Part shown: piece after piece, positions 33,491-44,740 of the stretch | Layout: each line of letters starts with the position of its first letter | How positions within the stretch are numbered: position 1 is the first letter of the stretch | Assembly: GCA_030737835.1 (NCBI GenBank) | Contig: JAUJYN010000036.1 | Location: 248,001 to 312,000, forward strand | Length of the DNA: 64,000 bases | Reading direction: 5' to 3' | Source of the DNA: Acorus gramineus | Taxonomy: Eukaryota; Streptophyta; Magnoliopsida; Acorales; Acoraceae | Position numbers and translations under genes: made by a program | Notes under the pieces: generated by a model | Told to the model about the DNA's origin: nothing | Seen by the model: the letters and a program-made list of their open reading frames with translations, nothing else | Database searches by the model: none

Positions 33491-34210
33491 TGTTCTACCA
33501 AAAAAAATTTTGGGCCCACCCATGGAGCTCCATGTGGCAGCGGCCCGCAATCCGATTAAGCAATGGCCCACGACCCGGATTGCCCACCACTAGTGGATCT
33601 GGCCCGCCAGCCAACCAAAACCCCCAACCCAGTCAAAAGGTTACCAACTTTTTGACTTCCTGGGATGATGCAAATCCATCAAATCTGGAGCCATCAAAGT
33701 ACTGATCCTCCAGTATTGTATGGATATGCCTTAGATATGGAGTTAATAATGAGTCAACCCCTTAATCTTGGCAAATCTAGGTCATTTACAAAAGGATAAT
33801 GAATATGGATTGTGCAAATCTGAGCAATTACATGGGATTTATCCTTAGAATCTGAGATCTCATCTCATCCATAGGGATGTGATCTATAGAAGGTTCTACG
33901 GATTGAAAAAACACTATAAAAAGGGAACTACGTATAACTTGATTCCCATAGACAAAAGAGGGGTACGTAGGTAGCCAAGAGAGAGATCTCAGGTTCAGTC
34001 AAAAACAAATTCTCCACCACATCATAGGAGGAGGGAAGTCGGCAGGATCAAGGAAAGGAGACTGGGAGCAGCGGAGTCGATAGATCCTAACAACCCGAGT
34101 CCGGTTAGTCAATTTCTGCGCCTCCACCACTCTGTTTTGTGAATTTGTAATTCCTGGCATGTAATTAACTACTCTACTAATATCAATACACATTCTTTTT
34201 TATATACTCA
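33491..34210 (+). mobile_element. 3' LTR of Tat element F (720 bp)
   Basis: Starts TGTTCTACC after an A-rich purine tract and ends TATACTCA. It contains CTATAAAAAGGGAACTACGTA followed by ACTTGATTCCC and GGTACGTAGGTAGCC. The LTRs of element D have the same block (AACTACGTGTGACTTGATCC, GTACATAGGCAGCC), a recognisable Tat LTR promoter/leader region with a TATA-like TATAAAAA. Edges are estimated since the 5' LTR is off-window. Confidence 0.7.
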
Positions 34211-35639
34211 CCAAAAAAAAAAACAATGTGTATAACAATATAGACAGAATACATAAGTACGTACGTAACAAGATAAGAGATCCACAAAATGGCAAGCAAT
34301 GTAAAAGAGGTGGAATAATCATTTTCTTTTTTCTCTTCTTTTGTTGAGTCTCACATAGCGCTCTATCTATCAGGTGGACGATTAGGATCAGCCATGACGC
34401 CATCTCAGTGACAAGCTCTACAGAAATGAACTTGTAATCTTTTTTTTTTTCCTTAAATTCCTCATACAACCCCATCTCGTCGTAAGTGCAAACCTAATCA
34501 AGATGTCAACATTTTTTTTTTTTTTTTTTTTGTTGTAATCAAGATGTCAACATTTGGTCACTGAAACACCCCAAGTTGAAATTTAAAAAAATTTGAAAGT
34601 CCCTTCATAGTAAGTTCTGCCTAGTTCCAAACCACCCTAGGAAACGTTGAACACCATTATTTGGTGAGCATTTAAAGAAGGTTTATCAAACAATTGCATT
34701 TTTGGTTTCACATGACTCGTTGATACAGTTGAGTCGCTTTCGCATGGTAACCGATCGACGGCTGGGTATCATCAGTCGTGTTGGTTTCCCAAATCTCAAC
34801 CGTCCATTTTTTTCCACGTAAATCATGGATACGACCCAAATGCCAAAATGCATATAAACCATTAAACCATAATGCATATATGACAAGTTGGAATATCCTA
34901 AGGATTAAGAAATTTTTTAAGATTAAAGAAATAGTGGGAATGATCTCAATGAATATAGTCAAATGACATTTTTCTAATGGTTAGATTCAGCGAATGAGTA
35001 TATATTTTTTGGTGTCACATCCCAAGAAAATCACAATCAACGCGTCTAATTTACATTTTAAATCACGTTAGGTGTTGATTAGCTACGATTATTTTTTACT
35101 GCGGAACCAGAGTCCGGGAGGGGGAGAGATTATTAAAATCGGTGGTGGTCTGATAGGACCCACCGCTTTAGACAACACTCGTCTCACTCCGCACCGTTTT
35201 GAATAGAAGCTAATAATTAAGATATATGAGTGCTTGTTCCACACAATTTATTTTTAGCTCTAATTTTAGTCTCATTTACGTTAAAAAAAAATCAATGAAG
35301 CATATATACACATCAACGAGATAAATGTATTGATAAATTTTTTTTAATTTTTTATAAATGTATCAATGCAATTCATTAAATCAATTATTTTATTTTTATA
35401 AAAGCATGTATCTCATTAGATGATGTATATTAATTTTAAAAAATTTAAAACATGTGGAAACTAAAATTAAGATTAAAAAAGATATTGCATGTAAATGTCA
35501 CTTTCACTTAAAGTTGTTTGTCACTGACGAAGTGCTCGGTTTTCTATTATGGAGGGGGGGGGAGGGGTTTTTCTTTGGGTGAATTGTCCAAATACCAGTG
35601 CAGTCAAACCCCATTATACCTGTACCCCAACGTTTTCAA
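34211..35639. other. AT-rich intergenic DNA, no gene seen
   Basis: Low-complexity poly-A/T runs (34440-34530) and AT-rich sequence. No ORF here has the composition or motif of a protein gene. There is possible repeat debris around 34990-35230. Confidence 0.6.
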
Positions 35640-36400
35640 AAAAAAAATTGTGCCTATGTAGCAAACACCCTTTTTTTTTTATCCTCCTCCTTTTAACTCT
35701 CCAAACCTCACAAAATCGTAGTTTTTCTTTTGTGAGTGCATATATGTTTTCTGTAACTTATATAACACAAAATGTAATTTATGTAAATATTATCTGTAAG
35801 TGCATTATTATGTCATATAAAAATGGTAACTTATAAAACACTAGAGAAACATACATTAATGCATAACATTAATGTATGTGTGATTATTATAATGACATGA
35901 AAAAGTACACACTTGTTTGTGTTGATTTATTTGGGTGTTTGATTGATTGCTGCATCTCTAATATAATTTGAACTGCGTTTTCTTCCTAAGGAAGTATGCT
36001 TGTTGACTCAAAGGTATATCAGTGGATTTAATTTCAGTCAAAAGGATATGAAGAAGATCCGGGGGAAGACAACAGCCCAATTCGTTAGGGTAGGAAAAAA
36101 TATCAAAATGAAAACATTCGATGGATTCAAGTGCTTTGATATATTTATTGTGATAAAATATTTTTAGGTGTTATAGATTAACGTATATTTCTCTAGTGTT
36201 TTATAAATTATCATTTTTACATGACATATATAATAATACACTTACAGATAATATTTATAGAAATTATATTTTGTAAGTTATAAAAACTGTATATGTATTT
36301 AAAAAAAAAAAACTGTAATTTTATAAGATCGAGAAACTAAAGAAAAGAGAGTAAACAACAATTGAATGTTTGCTAAAGGTGCAGAAATTAAAAAAAAAAA
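35640..36400. mobile_element. Long terminal-inverted-repeat element (~760 bp)
   Basis: The left arm (about 35650-35870) and right arm (about 36180-36395) are inverted copies: TTATAAAACACTAGAGAAA at 35832 is mirrored by TTTCTCTAGTGTTTTATAAA near 36190, and AATATTATCTGTAAGTGCAT by its complement near 36240. TTTGCTAAAGGTGC at the right end mirrors GTAGCAAACACCC at the left. The 300-bp centre has an open stretch of about 60 codons (36000-36170). The superfamily is not clear; I could not fix a target duplication. Confidence 0.62.
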
Positions 36401-37914
36401 AAAGAAAACCAAGAAAGGTGAGGCACATGAATATTTAGTGGGGCAATTAATCCATTTCCTTTTCATTCAACTCCCACTATTGGTGTCAGTTGATTTGTCA
36501 GGGCCTTCAGGGCAGCTCTGTCTCATCATAAATGTTACAAGTGGATACAAGAAAGCCTAAAAGGTCATATCACTTTTAATAATTCTGATTATGTCCCGCA
36601 ACACTATTGACGTTACTTCGGCTGACCGTATGCCACGATAATAGGATTTATTTTTAAATATATATTTATTTAAATATAAATAAAAATAAAATAATATTGC
36701 GTTTGTTTGTGTTTTGAATTATTATTATTAGTAAACGTAAGAATAAATTTTTTATTGTTTAGATAAAATATAAATAAAGTATGGATAATGATTTATAAAA
36801 TATAAAAAAATAATGATAGTTAATTTGACAGGTGATTTATAAGAGGTGATGATAGTTAATTTGACAGTGGACCTGGTGGAATAACCTAGAATAACTTTAA
36901 TTTCAAAGGTTAGTTGAATCAAAATATCATTTTATATTAATTTATTCTGGTATACTTTATCCCTACTACTTATGGTGTGTTTCTAAACATCCAAAATCTT
37001 TTATTCTCCTTTATATCAAATTCTCTAAGCTCTTGTTCCCGTTCCAAACGGGGGCTAAAGGATGGTCTGATGAGTTGATATATATTATATATACATCGAG
37101 TATAGATGGTTGAATTAGAATACAATAAGAACAATTATTGCCTCCCAATCGTTTTGATAGATTTCAGTATGGACACCATGCATGAGTCCTCGGTGATGCT
37201 ATATAAGACCAATTATCAGTACGTTGTATTCAAGTCCTATTTATATCCTGATTAGCATGCATACATTTGATTTTTTTGAACTGTATAGCTATATAATTAA
37301 ATATATCAATATTTTATACAAAATGAAATACGTGCTTATATAAATTTATGTTTTGTTTAATAGTGTATACGCAGAAAGTGAAATATATATATTGAGTTTG
37401 CTAAATTTATATATTGCATTAGACGTGACGAATGCAAATAAGGTGCAAAATAGATTGAATATATGAATGTCTATTGAAATTTTTTGAGATTTGAAGTTTG
37501 AGATTTTTTTTTTAAAATTGTGCAAAGCTTTGTTGTCAAGAGAATATTAGTATATGGTTTTGAAAGATTCAAAAATCATTGAACTAGTATTTTTAGTGAT
37601 TTTTTTTATTTTAATTTTTTCTGATTGCTATATAAATTATTCTAAATCACTAAATACTGGTAGAGAAGCAAAAATAACTTTTGATCTGAATCGTCATTAC
37701 TCCAAGGACTCAGTCATTATCCAACTATTTTAAGTTTGTCTTAACTTTAAATATTTATGATTATACATTTTATATCTTACTGTAAGTCTCTTGGTCCTCT
37801 TTTCCTCCCCTCCCTCTCTCCTCTTCCGCTCTAATTTCCTGTTCCGCCCCTTGAATCTAGTGATGTTTCACAATTTCGTGTTCTTCTTTCTTTTGGTGGG
37901 GAGGAGGGGTTAAG
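36401..37914. other. AT-rich intergenic DNA, no gene seen
   Basis: AT-rich with TTATT and TATATA runs. A segment from about 36700 to 37075 begins GCGTTTGTTTGTG and ends TTCCAAACGGGGGC, which could be a degraded MITE, but its ends are not clearly inverted. No coding signal. Confidence 0.5.
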
Positions 37915-38520
37915 CCTGTCAATCGAACGGATATGGATCGGATATGCCCATATTCATATCTGTTTCCGTATCTGAACAGCATATCCGATCCGTTTTCGAA
38001 CTCGATATCTAAAAAAATATCCGTATCCAATATTCGACGGATATTGAAAATAAATACCCGATCTGAAAATCTGGATTCAGATACAAATAATAATCCGAAA
38101 TATCTGAAAATTCAAAATAAATATGGAATAACTAAAATATCTAAAGATCCAATATCCAAAAATAAAAATCATATATCTACTATTGAAATATATAAAAAAT
38201 ATAATAATTATCTAGTATAAAACACAAAATTATAAATATATACATAAAACATTACATACTTTAAAGTAAAAATAAAAATAAAAAACTCATATTAATTCTA
38301 AAGATTATAAATATATAATTAAATAAATAATAATATAATAATATTTTTGAATACGGATATTTTTCAGATCGGATACCGGCATATCCTTATTGGATCTGAA
38401 AATTTTCGGATACGGATAATTTTTTCGGATACGGATTTTGTGGATATTGGATATTTTTTAGATTTTCTTATACGAATTTGGATTGGGTACGAATATTTTT
38501 TCGAATAATTTGCAGGTTAG
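37915..38520. repeat. Imperfect inverted repeat rich in GGATATCCGTATCC motifs
   Basis: The left half reads GGATATGGATCGGATATGCC and AAAATATCCGTATCCAATAT; the right half holds the same words in reverse complement (GGATACGGATTTTGTGGATA, GGATATTTTTTAGATTTTC). The outer ends AAGCCTGTCAATCGAA and TTCGAATAATTTGCAGGTTA are roughly inverted. Probably an old hairpin MITE. Confidence 0.5.
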
Positions 38521-38560
38521 GGGGGGTTAGTTAATTCTTATTACATATTCATCATCAAAT

Positions 38561-39012
38561 GAATTTTTATTTTTAAGTCCCTGTAAACATGCTTATTTAG
38601 GGATTAATCCCTCTATTCTTCATATTTTTTTTAAGTCCCCATATTCAATCACCCATTTAGTTTTTAGTCTCTCCGTCAAACGTCCGTCCATACACCGTTA
38701 ATTTGTGAAATGTGATTTATTTTTAAGTTCCTATAAACTAAGTTATTTAGTGATTAGTCCCTTCATTTTTCATATTTTATAGGGACTAGTAACTAAATAA
38801 CATAGTTTATGGGGACTTAACATTAAATAACATAGTTTATAGAGACTTAAAAGTAAAATGATATTTTACAAATTAACGATGTATGGACGGACGTTTGACG
38901 GAGGGACCAAAAACCAAATAGGCGGTTGAATATGGGGACTTAAAAAAAATATAAAAAGTGAGGGACCGATCTCTAAATAAACATGTTTATAGAAACTTAA
39001 AACTAAAAATCC
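38561..39012. mobile_element. Hairpin MITE (~450 bp, arms >200 bp)
   Basis: A near-complete palindrome. The left arm TTTTTAAGTCCCTGTAAACA … TCCGTCAAACGTCCGTCCAT is matched by ATGGACGGACGTTTGACGGA … GTTTATAGAAACTTAAAA in the right arm. Only about 100 bases in the centre are less well paired, and they contain their own inverted AAATAACATAGTTTATGGGG copies. No ORF. RNA from either strand would fold into a long hairpin. Confidence 0.8.
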
Positions 39013-39520
39013 CTATCAATAATGATGTATAACAAGTTGTAGTGATACAAAACTCGGCAACAGAAGCGTGTCGATTGTTTCAATTCGAATCCATCTAGCA
39101 TTGGATTCCCATACAGTAAAACAAATTGATAAGCCAAAAAACTAAAGTTTCCAAAATCAAATATCATCAACTGAAGTCACCAACTTAATATACAAGCAAT
39201 GTGCACATTTGACACCATGCCCCCGTCATTCTCTGGGTCGTGTCGTGACCGCATTCATGTCATTTTCGCCGTGACTGAACCTTCCGAGCGGACAAATAAT
39301 TAATTTTTATTTAAAAAAAAAAAGCTAGATATATTCAGTTTATTTTGGCAAACTCGTTCGTAACTTTATACATTATAATTAATGTTCTAAAATTTTCTTT
39401 TAAGCCCCTCTTAATCTTCCCCCAAGGTCTGGGCGTTTTAACACTCAACGCTTAGCACCTAGCCATTTTTCAGATTAATTATTAGTTGATTAATAAGCTA
39501 TTAAGTTACTTTATATATTA

Positions 39521-39525
39521 CATAT
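39521..39525. repeat. Target site duplication CATAT (left of element D)
   Basis: Matches CATAT at 60935-60939. Confidence 0.93.
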
Positions 39526-40371
39526 TGTGAAAGTAAAAATCCTCACTGTGACATTTGTCATCTCAAGGGGTAATGCGTCACACCAGGACGAACGTGGGCT
39601 TACCGTGGGATCCACGAATCCGAGGTCCAATCTTTGGTCATGATGACTCTCCCAGTTGTGCTGACACAACTAGATCCAGTGTCTAGTTGAGCAGTTGGGC
39701 ACCCAAAGGCGAGTAGTCTAAGGCACGACCAAACATGAGGTCTGGTCGGTCGACCTTACTCCTCGGAGGCAAGTAGTCTAAGGCACAACCAGACACAAGG
39801 TCTGGTCGGTCGACCTTACTCCTCGAAAGCGAGCAGTCTAAGGCACGACCAGACACGAGGTTTGGTCAGTCGACCTTACTCCTCGCAGACATGCTATGAA
39901 ACGTACGGGCGAGCACGTCAAGAGACCACGAGCAAGAAGAAGAAACGGTCAGAAGACCACGAACGCCTGTAACTGCCGAGATAGCATTTAAGGCCCATTA
40001 CCAACAAAACGTGGGTAGTCAAGGACCGACGTGGAATATAAATACCGGGGGCGTTTCCCTCGAAAAAGGCCCACTAAGCACTTAGTGGCAAGGCGGTTAC
40101 AAGGACATTAAAGGAACTACGTGTGACTTGATCCCCAAGAGGTACATAGGCAGCCTATAAAGAGGTCGCGCGCTCAGCACTCTAAAGGCACAGTTGAGAA
40201 AGGTGAAGAGAGTTACCCATTGAGTCAAACCCAATCATTTAGCTCTGTTTGTGCTATTTCCTCTTCAGTCGTGGAGAGACTCGAAGCATAGCTGCAAGAA
40301 TTCGTATTGCTTGAGTTCTTTTTTCTCAGTAAACTTACAAATCTTACTGAAGGAGGAAAATATCCTCCTCA
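39526..40371 (+). mobile_element. 5' LTR of element D (846 bp)
   Basis: TGTGAAAGTAAAAATCC to ATATCCTCCTCA. It has three 60-bp repeat units (39711-39890) against two in the 3' LTR, which accounts for the length difference. AACTACGTGTGACTTGATCC and GGTACATAGGCAGCCTATAA form the Tat-type leader block. Confidence 0.92.
39711..39890 (+). repeat. 60-bp tandem repeat, three units, in 5' LTR
   Basis: Units at 39711, 39771 and 39831, each with GAGTAGTCTAAGGCACGACC and GGTCGGTCGACCTTACTCCT. The 3' LTR has two (60334 and 60395). Confidence 0.93.
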
Positions 40372-40372
40372 G

Positions 40373-40391
40373 TTTGGCGCCGTCTGTGGGA
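40373..40391 (+). promoter_or_regulatory. Primer binding site of element D
   Basis: TTTGGCGCCGTCTGTGGGA directly follows the 5' LTR, the position and opening (TGGCGCC) usual for Tat elements. Which tRNA it matches was not checked. Confidence 0.78.
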
Positions 40392-40398
40392 CACTGAA

Positions 40399-41585
40399 AT
40401 GAAAAGCCAGTGTCCGCAATGTCAGGTCCAGGGCCTTAGGCGGCTAATGGAGTCCACGCAGGAAACTCTATTTACTCGTCTGCAAGAGTCAATGCAGCAG
40501 ATGATCGAAGCCTCGATGCAACAGTTCTATACGAACATGGATCGACAACAGCCAGTCCAGGAAGAAATCCGGCCACCACCTCCTGTATGGCCCAACCCCC
40601 CTACCATCAATGCTGAAGGCTCAGAAGGAAGTACCTCTTCCTCCAATAAGAGGCAGCGGTCTCGTCGGCGCTCGCGCACCCCTCGAGCGGGTCGACGGCC
40701 CCACGAAGGACAAAGGCGCGGGCGCTCACCTCATGGAGAACGCTCCGCGGGACGGGAGGCCTCTTGGAGGCAAACGCACCAGGGGCGATCGATCTTACAT
40801 GAGGTTTCAGAAGGGCGTCGGTATGATTCCCCACCCCGCCCTCGAGCTGGGGAAGCGGTCGCGCAGCCGCATTATGCTTTTCGCTCTGAGGTACGGCGCG
40901 TTCCGAATTGCGAAATGGTGGAGTATGCAATACAAGGATTTGCCTCCCCGTTTTGCACAGAGATTCTCAGGGAACGACTTCCCCGGAAGTTTGTCCAGCC
41001 CAAATTCAAGATGTACAATGGCACGATGGATCCCTATGATCACATCTTGGCATTCCGAAATTCGATGGCCTTGTATGAGCTCTATGATGGGCTTATGTGC
41101 CGCCTCTTCCTTCTAGCCTGGAAGAGGCCGCTTTGACATGGTTCCACCTCCTTCCCCCTGTGACAATCAGAACTTTCGAGGAGCTCGGCACTATGTTCGC
41201 TGAGCACTTCATCTGTAGTCGACGGAGGAAGAAGGACCTCGGTGATCTCATGAAGATCCAGATGCTATCAGGAGAGACGATTCGGCAGTTTATCGATCGC
41301 TTCCGCATCCTTAAATTCGAAGTGGAAGACTGCAACGAGGACGCAGCAATAATGGCTTTCCAGAACGGCCTATCGTCCGGAAACGGCCTCAAGGAGTCTC
41401 TTATCAAGCGTACCCCGTACGACTTGCGTGATTTATTGGGGCGTGCTGAAAAGTACGCCAAGGTGGAAGAAAAATCGAGGACCCTTAAGCAGGCGATGGC
41501 TGTGTCCCGGTCTCCACCAACGGTTTCCGCCCTATCACCTCCACCAACGGTGGCCGCTCCGTCACCAGCAGTCAAACGTCCGTAG
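40399..41585 (+). pseudogene. gag: Gag of element D, one frameshift
   Basis: The start codon at 40399 is 8 bases after the PBS. The first frame (to 41136) has a Gln/Met-rich helical segment, a basic Arg/Ser block (residues ~80-130), then FVQPKFKMYNGTMDPYDHIL. At about 41109 one base seems to be missing (LCRLF then a shift), and the second frame (41097-41585) carries on with PSSLEEAALTWFHLLPPVTI, EHFICSRRRKKDLGDLM and GETIRQFIDRFRILKFEVED. These are the gag core motifs of Tat elements. The second frame ends at a TAG after VKRP; the remaining tail and zinc knuckle follow in another frame. Confidence 0.85.
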
Positions 41586-41780
41586 GAGCTGCATAAGAAG
41601 GACCAGCGGAGCGAGAAGGTCAATAAGCTTGGTGCCTCAACAAACGAGGTACGAGAAGGACGGGGGATGCTCTTCAAGGTCCCTCCATCACAGATCTTGT
41701 CCAAAATCCAGGGGGAGCCGTGGTTCTGATGGCCCGCACCCATGAGGAGCGATGAATCAAAGCGGGACCAAGCTCTCCGC

Positions 41781-41822
41781 TGCGACTACCACAAGAGCGT
41801 GGGCCATACTACCGACCAATGC
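41781..41822 (+). pseudogene. gag: Zinc knuckle of D Gag
   Basis: CDYHKSVGHTTDQC (C-x2-H-x4-H-x4-C). It is followed at once by TGA (41823-41825), where related elements usually have a codon for an aromatic or other residue, so translation would stop here. Confidence 0.8.
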
Positions 41823-42023
41823 TGAATCCTCCGGGGCTTCTTGGAGACCCAGTTCCAAAAGGGACGCTTAAAGGAATATGGTTCTGTCGAGAAGCCCCCG
41901 GCTTTCGGTGAATGGCATGTGACGAACATTGGCCCTAATACATCGGCAGGGGTCATTGATGTCATTTTTGGAGGCGTACCGCATTATATCTCACCAAAAA
42001 GTGCCCGTTGAGACTCGAATACG

Positions 42024-42635
42024 ATGCAGGTCTCCTTCAAAATGATGCACATCGACCAGGGGCAGAAGCTGGTCGTGAAAAGACAAAGAAGCAGTGATGA
42101 AGGAGCCATCACTCTCTCTGACGCAGACTTGGAAGGAGTCCAAGCCCCGCACTCGGACGCCCTAGTAACCACCCTGCGTATCTCTAATTTCGACGTTAAG
42201 AGAATTCTCGTTGATACAGGAAGCTTGGCTGACACCCTCTTCATGAAACCCTTTCTTTTGATGGGGTTAAAAACCGCTGACCTCACTCCGACGAAGGACC
42301 CTCTGGTCGCATTCAACGGAGCACGAGTCGTCCCCGCTGGACGAATCACACTGCCGGTTCGAGCAGGGAATCAGACCACTATGACGGAGTTCATTATCAT
42401 GGACCTCCCATCTCCATACAACGCCATCATCGGGCGCACCTGGCTGGAGGCAATGAAGGCGATTCCGTCTATGTACCATCAACGGCTCCATTTCCCCACG
42501 GCCGAGGGGATAATGGAGATTCGAGGAGACCAAGTTGCCGCAAAGCGGTGCTACATGGCGGCGATGGCAGGGAAGTCGGCCCTACCATACTTCGAGGAGC
42601 AGCCTGAGGAACCAGAAATTCATCCAAAAAGGTAG
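42024..42635 (+). pseudogene. pro: Aspartic protease of element D
   Basis: Cleaves the Gag-Pol precursor in active elements. The frame of 203 codons has the active site RILVDTGSLADTLF (residues ~60-73, DTG at 64-66) and the flap/second-domain motif PYNAIIGRTWLEAMKAIPS near residues 134-152, ending in the linker to RT with a TAG stop. An upstream stop at 42009-42011 separates it from gag. The active-site triad is intact, but the surrounding breaks mean that it is not made as part of a full polyprotein. Confidence 0.85.
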
Positions 42636-42638
42636 CAA

Positions 42639-43844
42639 TTACTGCAGAACCGAGTCAAGGCCGATGAGCGCCGACCCGGTCCCGAAGATAGGGTCCTTGA
42701 AGACCTCGAGAAGGTCCCAATAGATCCCTTCGACCCTGAGAAATACTTTCTTGTCGGGGGTTTACTCTTCACAGAAGTGAGAAAGGCAATACTCGACTTC
42801 CTGATCGAGAACAGGGATATCTTTGCCTGGAAGCCTCAAGACATGCCGGGAATTGATCTTGAGGTGGCAAGCCATCAGCTGTCCATATCGCCGATCATCC
42901 GTCCAGTCCGACAGAAGCAGCGATGAATGGCCACCACACACGCCGAGGCGGTGCGGGACGAGGTGAATAAACTCCTGGCCGCAGGGTTCATACGAGAAGT
43001 GCGACACCCCGAGTGGCTGGCCAACACCGTGGTGGTTCCAAAGAAGAACAAGAAGTGGTGGGCCTGCGTCGACTTCACCGACCTGAACAGCGCCTGTCCG
43101 AAAGACAGCTTCCCACTTTCGAAGATCGACCAACTGGTGGACTCCTCATCGTGTAATGAACTAATGAGTTTTATGGATGCTTAATCAGGCTACCACCAAA
43201 TCCCAATGCACGAGCCCGACCAGGAAAGGACAATGTTCATAACCTCTGCGGGCATTTACTGCTATAAAGTGATGCCATTCGGGTTAAAGACCGCAGAGGC
43301 CACTTATCAGAGGTTGGTGACTAAAATCTTCCAACATCAGATCGGTAAGACTGTTGAGGTTTACATCGACGACATGATAGTAAAAAGTGAGTGCCGAGTT
43401 GACCACTTGGCCCACATGGAAGAAATCTTCACTATGCTACATAAGTACCGCCTCAAACTAAACGCAATAAAATGCTCTTTCGGAGTCACCTCGGGTAAGT
43501 TTTTGGGGTACCTGACAACGCAGCGAGGAATCGAAGCCAACATTGACCAAATCATGGCGATATTGGATATGGAGCCCCCACGGAACAAAAAGGAGGTACA
43601 AAAGCTGGCGGGAAGGTTGGCCGCTCTCAATCGATTCATCTCTAGGGCCACTGAAATTTGCCAACCATTCTTCCAGTTGCTGCGGAAGGCTCAGAGATTT
43701 GAATGGACGCCAGAGTGTCAGAGGGAATTTGAAGAAATCAAAAAGTACCTTAGCAAGCCGCCACTTCTGGTATGTCCTTCTTTAGGAGACACTTTGCTCC
43801 TCTACATTACAGCCTCCGAGCACGCTGTTAGCTCCGCGCTATAG
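42639..43844 (+). pseudogene. pol: Reverse transcriptase and first RNase H of element D
   Basis: In one frame but with stops at 42924-42926 (TGA), 43182-43184 (TAA) and 43842-43844 (TAG). Motifs in order: KAILDFLIENRDIFAW, KLLAAGFIREVRHPEWLANT, WWACVDFTDLNSACPKDSFP, GYHQIPMHEPDQERTMF, MPFGLKTAEATYQ and catalytic YIDDMIV (43362-43382). Then KLAGRLAALNRFIS and the start of RNase H, LLLYITASEHAVSSAL, where the usual catalytic TDAS reads ITAS, so the first RNase H has lost its Asp, as is common in Tat elements. This is a full-length RT, disabled by nonsense mutations. Confidence 0.92.
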
Positions 43845-44414
43845 AACGATATCGACCAAGGGCAGAGGGCAATCTACTATGCAAGTAAGGCGCTCAGCGG
43901 GGCGGAGACCAGGTATTCCCACATCAAAAAGTTTGCGTTTTCCTTGCTCGTTTCCGCCCGGAAACTGCGCCATTACTTCCATGCCCATACGATCAATGTC
44001 ATTACCGACTCGCCGCTCAAGGCTGTATTGCGAAAGGCGGACGTTGTAGGACGATTGCTCAAATGGGCGGTGGAGCTCTCAGCTTTTGATATCCACTATC
44101 GGCCCAAGAGTGCAATTAAAGGACAGGTCTTCGCATACATTATCGCTGACCTTACACCTGCTCAACAACAGGCCTGTTTAATCTCCGACTGCAGGCCAAT
44201 TTCATGGACACTCCATGTCGATGGGGCGTCCAACCAAAAAGGGGCAGGAGCAGGGATGATCCTACGCAATGAAGACAGTTTCCTGTTTGAACATGCAATC
44301 AAACTAGGGTTCAATGCTTCTAACAACGAAGCCGAGTACGAGGCACTCATCGCAGGCTTGGAATTCACCGTAGATCTCGTCATCCATAAATTGGCGATCT
44401 ACAACGATTCCTAG
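43845..44414 (+). pseudogene. pol: RNase H region and archaeal-type RNase H start, element D
   Basis: Continues the pol frame after the TAG: QRAIYYASKALSGAETRYSH, RHYFHAHTINVITDSPLKAV and ELSAFDIHYRPKSAIKGQ belong to the first RNase H and tether. WTLHVDGASNQKGAGAGMIL, SNNEAEYEALIAGLEF and AIYNDS begin the second, archaeal-like RNase H, with its catalytic Asp, Glu and Asp present. It ends in another TAG at 44412-44414. Confidence 0.88.
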
Positions 44415-44740
44415 CTTTTGGTTTGTCAAAGCACTGGAGAATATCAGATGAAGGATGACCGAATGGCGGCTTATCAGGGCTACACCCATACTTTGATTGA
44501 ACGAATCGGTGAGTGGGAAATCAACGCAATCTATCGCGAGCGGAATACTCATGCTGACGCTCTAGCAAATCTGGCAAGTATACTGGAGGGAGAACCATCC
44601 TGGGAGATTCAGGTCGAATTCTTGAGGGAGCCAAGCATATCCCATCCCAAACAGGTTATAGCAGTGGAGTCAACAACTTGGGAACCGACCTGGATGGACC
44701 CTATCTTACTTGAAAGACGACTTCTTCCCAGCAGATAAGG
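44415..44740 (+). pseudogene. pol: End of archaeal-type RNase H and linker, element D
   Basis: Same frame: LLVCQSTGEYQMKDDRMAAY, WEINAIYRERNTHADALANL (last catalytic Asp region) and a Tat-type linker SWEIQVEFLREPSI. It ends at TAA/TGA just where the integrase frame opens (44710), implying a one- or two-base shift at about 44715. Confidence 0.85.

Noticed and set aside
36700-37080. Candidate MITE with GTTTGTTTG and CCAAACGGGGGC ends
   Set aside because: The two ends are not convincingly inverted and no target duplication could be found.
37915-38220. 95-codon ORF starting MDRICPYSYL
   Set aside because: Made of the repeated ATATCCGTATCC words of an inverted repeat; no protein-like composition.
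41093-41743. Minus-strand ORF of 216 codons opposite gag of element D
   Set aside because: Exact shadow of the gag core; the sense strand shows clear gag motifs.
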